DNA of 64,000 bases from SIG452 sp045540295. Lineage in GTDB: Bacteria > Bacillota > Clostridia > UMGS1840. Position 1 is the stretch's first letter. Each line of letters starts with the position of its first letter. The notes under the pieces were generated by a model. That model was not told where the DNA came from, made no database searches, and was given only the letters and a program-made list of their open reading frames with translations. The translations under genes were made by a program, and so were the position numbers. Of this stretch, positions 1 through 7,661 are shown in pieces. The stretch is from positions 122,290 through 186,289 of the forward strand of contig JAZQGY010000029.1 in NCBI GenBank assembly GCA_045540295.1. Direction: 5' to 3'.

Positions 1-63
1 GGCCCAAATGATCCCTGTCCCTGCGGAAGCGGCAAGAAATACAAAAAGTGCTGTAGACCGTAG
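1..63 (+). CDS. secA: SecA preprotein translocase ATPase, C-terminal end (partial)
   Basis: Only the last 20 codons and the TAG stop are present. They read as a SEC-C zinc-binding tail with the pattern CPCGSGKKYKKCC. SecA drives Sec-dependent export at the membrane, and in the family this tail binds zinc and SecB or ribosomes. Other proteins also carry SEC-C motifs, but a SEC-C motif at the very C-terminus followed directly by prfB is the usual secA-prfB order in Firmicutes. The rest of the gene lies upstream of the window. Confidence 0.85.
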   Translation, partial: GPNDPCPCGSGKKYKKCCRP

Positions 64-105
64 GAATTGAGCCGGAAACTTTTAACGATAAAGGATGTGA
101 TAAGT

Positions 106-1225
106 TTGTTGGAATTTGAAGAATTAAAGCTCCGCTTAACAAACTCCCAAGAACAAATGAACGAATTGAGGGATTCACTTTAATGTTTCTAAATTAGAAA
201 CAGAAATTACGGAACTTGACCGTCAGTCGGCAGAACCCGGCTTTTGGGAGGATTTAGAAAACTCTCAAAAAGTATTGCAACGGCTGAAGGGCTTAAAAGA
301 TAAGCTCCAAAGCTTTTCCAATCTGGAGACCCTTTATGAGGATATTTTCGTTCTCATTGAATTGGCAGGCGAAGAAGAAGACGCTTCTGATCTTTTGCAG
401 GAAGCTCTTTCCATGGAAAAAGATTTTGCAAAGAAGCTTGAAACCATGCTTTTGGAAACCTTGTTATCTGAAGAATATGACGGTAATAATGCAATCATTT
501 CGCTTCATTCCGGTGCAGGTGGTACTGAAGCTCAGGACTGGGTACAGATGCTTTACAGAATGTATCTTCGTTGGGCGGAAAAAAGAGGTTTTAAAACTGA
601 AACCTTGGATTATCTGGACGGAGATGAAGCAGGGATTAAAAGCGTTACGGTATTAGTCAGCGGTCTGAATGCTTACGGTTATCTGAAAGCAGAAAAAGGA
701 GTACATCGACTGGTTCGTATTTCTCCTTTCGATTCCTCCGGCAGACGCCATACTTCTTTTGCATCCTTGGATGTTATGCCGGAATTACCGGATGATATTC
801 AGATTGACATCAACCCTGAAGATTTAAAAGTGGACACCTACCGTGCTTCCGGTGCAGGCGGTCAGCATATCAATAAGACGGAATCTGCAATCCGTATTAC
901 TCACATTCCCACGGGCATTGTGGTATCCTGCCAGAACGAACGAAGTCAGCACAAAAACCGTGACACGGCGATGAAAATGCTTTATGCAAAGCTTCTGGAA
1001 TTAAAGGAGCAGGCACATAAAGATAAGATTGAGGATTTAAAAGGGGAACAGTTGGATATTGGCTGGGGAAGTCAGATCCGTTCTTATGTGTTCCATCCCT
1101 ACAGTATGGTAAAGGATCACAGAACCTTAGAAGAAACCGGGAATGTTACTGCCGTGATGGATGGGGAACTGGATGCGTTCATCAATGCTTATTTAAAAGA
1201 ACAGGCGAAAGGAAAAAAAGAATAA
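106..1225 (+). CDS. prfB: Peptide chain release factor 2, made by programmed +1 frameshift
   Basis: RF2 ends translation at UGA and UAA. The first 25 codons run from a TTG start at 106 (near-perfect anti-16S match AAGGATGTGAT at 91-101) to CTT at 178-180, then an in-frame TAA at 181-183. Reading resumes one base on at AAT (182-184) and stays open to 1225, giving about 372 residues, the normal RF2 length. The +1 half has the RF2-specific SPF tripeptide (HRLVRISPFDSSG) and the catalytic GGQ (SGAGGQHINKTES). An AGG at 169-171 sits in the same register as the SD-like element of the E. coli site. The odd points are the UAA stop instead of UGA, and the T after it instead of C. The two-part structure is certain; a TTG at 109 is an alternative start. 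Confidence 0.93.
169..184 (+). promoter_or_regulatory. prfB programmed +1 frameshift site (AGGG, CTT TAA T)
   Basis: The internal SD-like AGGG (169-172) lies 5 nt before the slippery CTT (178-180), which is followed by the zero-frame stop TAA (181-183). Slipping CUU to UUU places AAT in the A site. The canonical bacterial site is AGGGGG, 3 nt, CUU UGA C. Here the SD-like part is shorter, the stop is UAA and the next base is T. Confidence 0.88.
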
Positions 1226-1226
1226 G

Positions 1227-2297
1227 ATGTTTGAAAAATTAGGTTTTTTGGAAGAAAAATATATTGAATTAAACAAAAAAGCAGCAGATCCGAATGTAAT
1301 TAGTGATCAGGATCAATTTCGTTCTGTGATGAAAGAAATTTCCGAATTGGAACCTATCGTTGAAAAATATCGGGAATATAAACAGGCCCAGCAGGAGATG
1401 AACGATGCCAAGGAAATGATGGACACCGAATCTGACCATGACCTTCGTGAAATGGCAGAAGCTGAATATTATGACAAGCGTGACCAAAGCGAAAACATTA
1501 TTGAGGAAATTAAAATTCTTCTGTTACCCAAGGATGAAAACGACGATAAAAACGTTATTGTTGAAATTCGTGCCGGTGCAGGCGGCGATGAAGCAGCATT
1601 ATTTGCCGGAGATTTATACCGTATGTATTCTATGTACGCCATGAATCAGCGGTTTAAAACTGAGGTGATTTCCGAAACTGAAATCGGTATTGGCGGTTAC
1701 AAGGAAATTTCCTTCTCGATTGAAGGGAAGGGGGTTTACTCCAAATTAAAATTTGAAAGCGGAGTTCACCGTGTGCAGCGTATTCCGGAAACCGAATCCG
1801 GCGGCAGAATTCATACCTCAACGGTAACCGTTGCTGTGCTACCTGAAGTGGAAGATGTTGAAGTGGAAATCAACCCCGACGATTTAGAGGTGGATACCTA
1901 CCGTTCTTCCGGTGCAGGCGGTCAGCATGTTAATAAAACCGAATCTGCAATTCGTATTACCCATAAGCCTACCGGTATCGTAGTGGCTTGCCAGAACGAA
2001 CGAAGCCAACACAAAAACCGTGATATGGCAATGAAAATGCTGCGTTCTAAATTGTATGATATGAAATTGGTTGAGCAGAACAGCAAAATTGCAGCAGAAA
2101 GAAAATCCCAGGTTGGAACAGGGGACAGAAGTGAGCGAATCCGTACTTATAACTATCCCCAGGGACGTGTTACTGACCATAGAATCGGCTTAACCATCCA
2201 GCAGCTTCCCAATATTATGAACGGCAATATTGATGCTTTTGTGGAAGCATTAATTACGGCAGACAGAAGTGCAAAACTGTTAATGAGTGAAAACTAA
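1227..2297 (+). CDS. prfA: Peptide chain release factor 1
   Basis: RF1 reads UAA and UAG. The 356-residue protein has the RF1 anticodon-like PET tripeptide (HRVQRIPETESGG) where RF2 has SPF, and the catalytic GGQ (SGAGGQHVNKTES). It starts 1 nt after the prfB stop, so the two are probably translated from one message. Direct prfB-prfA tandems are unusual, because prfA normally precedes prmC, which is not seen here. DNA around the GGQ region is strikingly similar to the matching part of prfB. A strong terminator follows at 2303-2336. Confidence 0.96.
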   Translation: MFEKLGFLEEKYIELNKKAADPNVISDQDQFRSVMKEISELEPIVEKYREYKQAQQEMNDAKEMMDTESDHDLREMAEAEYYDKRDQSENIIEEIKILLLPKDENDDKNVIVEIRAGAGGDEAALFAGDLYRMYSMYAMNQRFKTEVISETEIGIGGYKEISFSIEGKGVYSKLKFESGVHRVQRIPETESGGRIHTSTVTVAVLPEVEDVEVEINPDDLEVDTYRSSGAGGQHVNKTESAIRITHKPTGIVVACQNERSQHKNRDMAMKMLRSKLYDMKLVEQNSKIAAERKSQVGTGDRSERIRTYNYPQGRVTDHRIGLTIQQLPNIMNGNIDAFVEALITADRSAKLLMSEN

Positions 2298-2302
2298 GCA
2301 AT

Positions 2303-2336
2303 AAAAAAGCTGAATGAGAAATCATTCAGCTTTTTT
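2303..2336. terminator. Bidirectional intrinsic terminator between prfA and mltG
   Basis: A 15-bp perfect stem (2303-2317 with 2322-2336) closes on a GAAA tetraloop. A-tract and T-tract flanks make it work in both directions for the converging genes. Confidence 0.93.
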
Positions 2337-2340
2337 GTTG

Positions 2341-3327
2341 TTATAAACCGTATTGTTGGATTTGTTGATTATGTTCTTCGTAGGTTTTTGAATAATGATT
2401 GTCCCCGTTTTTGTCGGTGAAGAAATATAAATAATTTGTATCTTTGGGATATAGCACTGCCTCAATGGCTAAAATTCCCGGTGAAGAAATGGGAGCCGGT
2501 GGAAGTCCGTCATTCTGATAGGTATTGTACGGGGAATCAATTTTAGTATCGGCAACCGACAGTACCGGTTTTCTTTCTTTTAAAATATACTGCACCGTTG
2601 CACAGGATTCCAAACGTTTGCCTGCTTTTAAACGGTTATGGAACACTGAAGCAACCAGCGGAAAATCTTCCGTTTTTCTGGCTTCTCGTTCCACGATGGA
2701 TGACAATGTGATTACTTCATGGACATTCATTCCCAATTCTCTGGCACGTTCTTCGTATTGGTCTGTCCATTTCGATTGAAAATTTGCAGTCATCAGTTTA
2801 ATAATTTCTTCTGAGGAAGCATTATTTTTGATCTGATAGGTATCAGGAAACAGATACCCTTCCATAAGAGTGTCACCGATGATTAAGGCTCCCTGCTTAG
2901 TTTGAAATTTGAAGCTGGACAGAGCTTTTTGAAATTCCTCTTCGCTTGGAATGAGTTCTTGTTCTAAGAGTCTTGCTGTGATTTCTCTCACTTCAAAGCC
3001 TTCCGGAATCGTCAGAGCCACCATGTTGGTTGCAGGATTGCTGATTGCTTTTACAATGTCACCGTAGGCACTGTTTTGTCTGACGGAAATGGTACCGGGA
3101 TAAATGGTGGCATCAGGTGTGGTAAGCTGATAATAAATTTTAAACACATAGCGGCTCAGTACCACACCGTTTTCTTCTAATTTTTGTGATATTGTGGTCA
3201 GATTATCCTGTTCTGAAACAGTAATGGTAACGGTATCTGCAGAGCCAATAATACCAATCATATCACAACCAAATACCAGGATGATAGCAATCAAAATGCC
3301 ACAAAGTATTTTCAATATTTTTTTCAT
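2341..3327 (-). CDS. mltG: Endolytic murein transglycosylase MltG (YceG-like)
   Basis: MltG cleaves nascent glycan strands at the membrane and limits peptidoglycan chain length. The 328-residue protein has one N-terminal membrane helix (ILKILCGILIAIILVFGCDM), a LysM-like region and the YceG catalytic domain, with the conserved glutamate in LSSIVEREA and a downstream NTYQNDGLPPAPI. ATG at 3327 is chosen because it overlaps the upstream stop as TGATG, which implies translational coupling; a TTG one codon earlier is possible. It is the last gene of the minus-strand operon. Confidence 0.95.
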   Translation of the reverse strand: MKKILKILCGILIAIILVFGCDMIGIIGSADTVTITVSEQDNLTTISQKLEENGVVLSRYVFKIYYQLTTPDATIYPGTISVRQNSAYGDIVKAISNPATNMVALTIPEGFEVREITARLLEQELIPSEEEFQKALSSFKFQTKQGALIIGDTLMEGYLFPDTYQIKNNASSEEIIKLMTANFQSKWTDQYEERARELGMNVHEVITLSSIVEREARKTEDFPLVASVFHNRLKAGKRLESCATVQYILKERKPVLSVADTKIDSPYNTYQNDGLPPAPISSPGILAIEAVLYPKDTNYLYFFTDKNGDNHYSKTYEEHNQQIQQYGL

Positions 3328-4184
3328 CAAAGGCTACGCACCCCCAAAAATGCAAATAAGATAATGTATCCGTAAAATAGCGGATTTTTCAGTAGATTTA
3401 CCGCATAATTTCCGAAGCGTTTTAAAGCAGCATCGGTAAGAGTTTCTTTGGTTTGTTTTTTTGGAAACAAAGCAACCAACAATGCGAGAAACAAGAACAC
3501 AAACAATAATAAATATCGCATCAAGAAATCGCTGATAGCAGGATGTTGCAACGCAATATTCAATACCGTTGCGCAGAAATTCACCGAAAAATGCGTGACG
3601 ATACAAAGAATTAACGGAGTCCCGCGATACCTCATGATGCCAAGACATAGTCCAATGCAAAATGTTGCTGGAAAATTAAAGAAGTCAAAATGTGCCATTG
3701 CGAAAAACAAAGCAGAAAATAAAATTGCTGCCAGAGCAGATTTTTTGCGAATGGAGTTAAAAATCATTCTGCGGAATAACACTTCTTCAAATATAGCCGG
3801 GGTCAGACAGATTGCAACCGTTTGTACTGCAAACTGAAAAAGGCTCTTTGCAGCGGGAAGAGAAGAAGGCGGTGTAAAGCCCATTTTCTGCAACATTACA
3901 CTAAACGGGAGATTAACAAATATTCCCAAAAACTGTAAAGCAATTCCGCACATCACACAGGAAAAAATATTGGAAATTTTTTGGGGATTACATTCTTCTT
4001 TATTCAGATAACTTTCTTTTTTGAATAAAAAATAGGTAGGTACAAAAACAGCAAAAAACTGTTGCAGAAAGTAAATGGTATATTTTACGGTAAACGAATG
4101 CGGGGCAGGAAGAAATTCCTGCCCAAGCGCCGACACGGTTAATTGAATAAAAGGAATGAAAATCAGGATAATAAAATAGCGCAA
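3327..4184 (-). CDS. CPBP-family (Abi/CAAX-like) intramembrane metalloprotease
   Basis: This is a 285-residue multi-pass membrane protein. The CPBP motifs are present: EEVLFR (EExxxR), then MAHFDFFNF with a metal-ligand histidine, and THFSVNF with another. Family members are glutamic/metal intramembrane proteases related to Rce1; bacterial substrates are mostly unknown. The TTG start is supported by AAGGAG 7 nt upstream. Its stop overlaps the mltG start. The operon context is cell envelope (lipid glycosyltransferase and MltG), so a role in envelope maintenance is plausible but only inferred. Confidence 0.85.
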   Translation of the reverse strand: MRYFIILIFIPFIQLTVSALGQEFLPAPHSFTVKYTIYFLQQFFAVFVPTYFLFKKESYLNKEECNPQKISNIFSCVMCGIALQFLGIFVNLPFSVMLQKMGFTPPSSLPAAKSLFQFAVQTVAICLTPAIFEEVLFRRMIFNSIRKKSALAAILFSALFFAMAHFDFFNFPATFCIGLCLGIMRYRGTPLILCIVTHFSVNFCATVLNIALQHPAISDFLMRYLLLFVFLFLALLVALFPKKQTKETLTDAALKRFGNYAVNLLKNPLFYGYIILFAFLGVRSL

Positions 4185-4207
4185 TGATATTCTCCTTCAA
4201 GTGAGAT

Positions 4208-4660
4208 TTATGCTTCTAACACAGCTCCGTCTTCTATTTGTGCAATCATATTGACACGTCTTTCGTGACGTTCCCCCTGAAACTCAGCATCTAACCAGTG
4301 TTTCAGAATCATTTTTGCAAGCTCTGGTCCTACTACCCGAGCTCCCATTGCCAAAATGTTTGCATTATTATGCTCTTTGGCAAGCTTGGCGGAATAAGGC
4401 TCTGTGCAAACAACTGCACGAATTCCTTTGACTTTATTGGCAGCAATAGAAATGCCAACACCGGTTCCACATAACAAAATACCGCGGTCACATTCACCGT
4501 TAGCAATGGCAAGTGCCACTTTTTGTGCATAAACAGGGTAGTCTGCACGCTCCGATGAGTATGCACCGAAGTCTTTATATTCCAGGTTATATTCTTTTAA
4601 AACTTCAATTACAGCTTCTTTTAATTCAAAACCAACGTGATCGTTGCCGATTGCTATCAT
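4208..4660 (-). CDS. rpiB: Ribose-5-phosphate isomerase B
   Basis: RpiB interconverts ribose 5-phosphate and ribulose 5-phosphate in the pentose phosphate pathway. The protein is 150 residues, the usual size. It shows the N-terminal IAIGNDHVGFELK (catalytic-site DH), the phosphate-binding LLCGTGVGISIAANK with the conserved cysteine, and GARVVGPELA. ATG follows AAAAGGAGAA with good spacing. The gene is followed closely by the CPBP protease in the same minus operon. Confidence 0.95.
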   Translation of the reverse strand: MIAIGNDHVGFELKEAVIEVLKEYNLEYKDFGAYSSERADYPVYAQKVALAIANGECDRGILLCGTGVGISIAANKVKGIRAVVCTEPYSAKLAKEHNNANILAMGARVVGPELAKMILKHWLDAEFQGERHERRVNMIAQIEDGAVLEA

Positions 4661-4675
4661 TTTTTGTTCTCCTTT

Positions 4676-5779
4676 TTATTTCACCATTGTTAAGATATGT
4701 TCGCATAATTTTTCCGTGGAATCCGGTTTTTTAATAAGCTGAATGTTGCTAAGCATTGCGTTAATCTTTTTTTCATCCATAAATAATTGCGCAATGACTT
4801 CATCTACCGGACTGGTTTTTGAAATTTTCATACAGGCGCCGAAATTTAAAAGAAATTCCAGGTTTCGTTCTTCCTGTCCCGGGATAGGTTTAAAAATTGC
4901 CATGGGAAGTTCTTTTGCCAACGATTCGGAGACTGTAAGACCGCCGGGTTTTGTGATGATACAGTCAGATGCATCCATCAGCTTGTCCACATTGTTAACA
5001 AAGCCAAAGTTATGGACTTTGTGTTTGTAGTTTGCTTTATCAATTTTTTTCTTTAGTTTTTTATTATTTCCGCAAACGGTAATCATCTGAAACGTTTGGT
5101 CGACGGAATCGATGTGCTTTATCATTTTCGCAATGTTTCCGTAGCCCATACTGCCACTCATTACTAAAATTGTGGGGATGTCTTCCAGCTCCAGCTCCTG
5201 TTTTACAGTTTTTTTGTCAGCTTTAGTGCGGAATTTTTCAAAAATGGGAATCCCGAAAGGAAGTAGCTGTTCTTTGCGGAATCCTTTTTTAATCATCGAG
5301 GGAATCAGATACTCATTTGGTAATACATAATAGTCCAGTTGGGTAACTTCCCAATGAGGATGTACTTTGAAATCCGTAACAACGCCTACCGTGGGGTAGG
5401 TAATCCCGTGATCTTTTAAATAGGTCATTAAAAGAGCGGCATACACATGAGTACAAACCACAACATCGGGCTTATATTCTTCCAAAAATCTTTCCATTTT
5501 TTTGTGGAACAACGAATTTGTAATTTGTAACAGCGCGGTATTGGAGGATTTATTCTCCATTTTTTCTGCAAGACGGTAAAATTTACCGTATAGTTTAGGG
5601 GAGTATTTGGTGGAAAGCAAATACCCCTGTGAAAGTGTTTCTTTAATGGCAGGGCTGAAATATTCGTAGCAGTCCAGCTGCTTTACCTCATGACCGTTTT
5701 GTTCCATATATGTGGTGATGGCTTTTCCGGTCTGATGATGACCTTGCCCTGTGGTAATCGATAAAATTAAAAGTTTCAT
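4676..5779 (-). CDS. UgtP/MGDG-synthase-like processive diacylglycerol glycosyltransferase
   Basis: This 367-residue GT28/MGDG-synthase-type enzyme probably transfers glucose or galactose from a UDP-sugar to diacylglycerol for glycolipids and lipoteichoic acid anchors. The N-terminal half has the family signature SITTGQGHHQTGKAI (GHxxxA type), and the C-terminal half has the nucleotide-sugar site ITKPGGLTVSESLAKELP followed by PIPGQEERN. No membrane helices are evident, so it would be peripheral. It is 16 nt upstream of rpiB in the operon. The exact sugar cannot be read from the sequence. Confidence 0.85.
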   Translation of the reverse strand: MKLLILSITTGQGHHQTGKAITTYMEQNGHEVKQLDCYEYFSPAIKETLSQGYLLSTKYSPKLYGKFYRLAEKMENKSSNTALLQITNSLFHKKMERFLEEYKPDVVVCTHVYAALLMTYLKDHGITYPTVGVVTDFKVHPHWEVTQLDYYVLPNEYLIPSMIKKGFRKEQLLPFGIPIFEKFRTKADKKTVKQELELEDIPTILVMSGSMGYGNIAKMIKHIDSVDQTFQMITVCGNNKKLKKKIDKANYKHKVHNFGFVNNVDKLMDASDCIITKPGGLTVSESLAKELPMAIFKPIPGQEERNLEFLLNFGACMKISKTSPVDEVIAQLFMDEKKINAMLSNIQLIKKPDSTEKLCEHILTMVK

Positions 5780-5800
5780 AAAATCTACCTCGTTAAAGTA

Positions 5801-6379
5801 TTATTTCAAAACTTCCAGGCACATTCTGTTTGCAAGTGCACCAATTCTTCCTAATGCATATTGATCTTCCATCGCCGGGCGTTGTGCGCTGAGTCCGAAA
5901 TGTCCGCATCCGGATTCATCAGCATCTGTTACAATGGAAAATCCAAGCACCATGCAGCAATCCTGGATGGCACGGAGAGTTGATTGCTGACCACCATATT
6001 TGGTTGCACCAACACTAACGGCACAGGCAGGCTTTCCGAGAAATGCTTTTTTTGCGCGGGCATCTCTTGTTTTATCGAAGAAGCATTTCAACTGTGCACT
6101 CATGGAGCCAAAATATACGGGACTTGCAAAAATCATTCCGTCTGCATCCATACAGCGGTTCATAACATCTTCGAAAGATGTGCCGATATAACAGGAACGG
6201 TTACAGGGAGAGGAACAGCATACGCAGTAGGGTAGCTTTAATTTGCTGAGTTCTTCTCCAATATGTATGATTTCAAATGCCACACCTTTTTTTTCAATTT
6301 CCTGGCCCAACAGAGACAGTAGATAAAAGGTATTTCCATTGGCATTTGGGCTGGCATTGATAGCAATAATTTTTTTCAA
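5801..6379 (-). CDS. Flavodoxin-fold NAD(P)H-dependent FMN reductase / iron-sulfur flavoprotein-like
   Basis: The 192-residue protein has the FMN-binding opening INASPNANGNTFYLL and FASPVYFGSMSAQLKCFFDK, typical of the NADPH-dependent FMN reductase and iron-sulfur flavoprotein superfamily. A compact cysteine cluster (YCVCCSSPCNRSCY) sits where Isf proteins bind a [4Fe-4S] cluster, so electron transfer is likely. The electron donor is unknown. The TTG start has AAAGGA upstream. It is the first gene of the minus operon behind the promoter at 6475-6503. Confidence 0.78.
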   Translation of the reverse strand: MKKIIAINASPNANGNTFYLLSLLGQEIEKKGVAFEIIHIGEELSKLKLPYCVCCSSPCNRSCYIGTSFEDVMNRCMDADGMIFASPVYFGSMSAQLKCFFDKTRDARAKKAFLGKPACAVSVGATKYGGQQSTLRAIQDCCMVLGFSIVTDADESGCGHFGLSAQRPAMEDQYALGRIGALANRMCLEVLK

Positions 6380-6474
6380 AGTAAAAAACGTCCTTTCCGG
6401 TTTTCAAAACAAAATGACTCGTTCTTTGGTAATAGTTATGCAGGATGAGTTTGTCCGGATAACCTTATGTTTCA

Positions 6475-6503
6475 ATTATATAACAATTTGATTAAAAAGT
6501 AAA
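6475..6503 (-). promoter_or_regulatory. Promoter of the flavoprotein-ugtP-rpiB-CPBP-mltG operon
   Basis: Read on the minus strand: TTTACT (6503-6498), 17 bp, TATAAT (6480-6475). It is divergent from the galE promoter. Confidence 0.7.
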
Positions 6504-6521
6504 GTTTTTTTCTGATTTTTA

Positions 6522-6550
6522 TTTACATTTTGTAAAGATGGTGCTATAAT
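6522..6550 (+). promoter_or_regulatory. galE promoter
   Basis: TTTACA (6522-6527), 17 bp, TATAAT (6545-6550), about 40 bp before the galE start. Confidence 0.8.
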
Positions 6551-6589
6551 AAATCTGTAAAAAAGTATGCATGCAAATTGGAGGTACTT

Positions 6590-7603
6590 ATGAAAATTTT
6601 AGTAACCGGAGGCGCCGGATATATTGGCAGCCACACAGTTTTACTTCTTTTGGAAAATGGCTATGAAGTTGTGGTAGTGGATAACTTCTCCAACAGCTGT
6701 TTCGAATCCTTGAAAAGGGTTATGGAAATCACCGGAAAAACCGTGGATTTTTATGAATGTGATATTAATGATTACAATAAATTGGATGAAATTTTTACCC
6801 AGCATGATATTTCTTCGGTAATTCATTTTGCAGGGTTAAAAGCAGTAGGGGAGTCGGTTTCTATTCCGCTTCGCTATTATGAAAATAATCTGACCGGGAC
6901 CTTTACTCTGTTGGAGGTTATGACAAAACATAATGTAAAGAAACTTGTGTTCTCTTCTTCTGCCACTGTTTACGGCGATCCTCATAAAGTGCCGATTACC
7001 GAAGACATGCCTAACTCTGCTACCAATCCTTACGGCAGAACCAAACTGTTCTTAGAACAGATATTATCCGATGTTTATGTATCCGATCACGACTTTTCTA
7101 TTTCATTACTCCGTTATTTCAATCCCATCGGCGCTCATCATAGCGGAAAAATCGGAGAAGACCCCAAAGGTATTCCCAATAATCTGATGCCCTACATTAC
7201 CCAGGTGGCTTCCGGCAAACTGAAGGAACTGAGTGTGTTCGGGGGGGATTATAATACCCATGACGGTACCGGAGTAAGAGATTTTATTCATGTAATGGAC
7301 TTATCCATGGGGCATTTAAAAGCAATTGAATATATTCAGGATAAAAAAGGCGTATTTGTGCATAACTTAGGTACCGGTACCGGCTATAGCGTTCTGGATA
7401 TTATTAAGGCATTTGAAGAAGCAAACGGCATTAAAATTGCCTATAAAATTACAGACCGCCGTCCCGGAGATATTGCAGAATGTTATGCCGATCCTACCAA
7501 AGCAAGAGAAGAACTTGGATGGCAGGCAACCAGAAACATTGTGGATATGTGCCGTGATGCATGGAATTGGCAAAAACAAAACCCCAACGGCTACGAAGCC
7601 TAA
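6590..7603 (+). CDS. galE: UDP-glucose 4-epimerase
   Basis: GalE interconverts UDP-glucose and UDP-galactose, feeding exopolysaccharide, teichoic acid or Leloir galactose metabolism. The 337-residue extended SDR has the NAD-binding GGAGYIGSH at its N-terminus, the SSSATVYG serine motif, and the catalytic YGRTK (Tyr-x-x-x-Lys). Start ATG 6590 is chosen because GGAGG (6580-6584) lies 5 nt upstream; an earlier in-frame TTG at 6578 overlaps that site. It stands alone with its own promoter; the next gene is 58 nt away. Confidence 0.96.
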   Translation: MKILVTGGAGYIGSHTVLLLLENGYEVVVVDNFSNSCFESLKRVMEITGKTVDFYECDINDYNKLDEIFTQHDISSVIHFAGLKAVGESVSIPLRYYENNLTGTFTLLEVMTKHNVKKLVFSSSATVYGDPHKVPITEDMPNSATNPYGRTKLFLEQILSDVYVSDHDFSISLLRYFNPIGAHHSGKIGEDPKGIPNNLMPYITQVASGKLKELSVFGGDYNTHDGTGVRDFIHVMDLSMGHLKAIEYIQDKKGVFVHNLGTGTGYSVLDIIKAFEEANGIKIAYKITDRRPGDIAECYADPTKAREELGWQATRNIVDMCRDAWNWQKQNPNGYEA

Positions 7604-7661
7604 TTTCTTTTCTTTCACTTGTTTAAAAAATCAATTATAAATTTTTTGGAGGATTATCACT

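Noticed and set aside
106..274. prfB looked like a broken gene with an early stop
   Set aside because: The stop sits exactly at the conserved RF2 recoding position with an SD-like element in register and an intact +1 frame, so it is a programmed frameshift, not a pseudogene.
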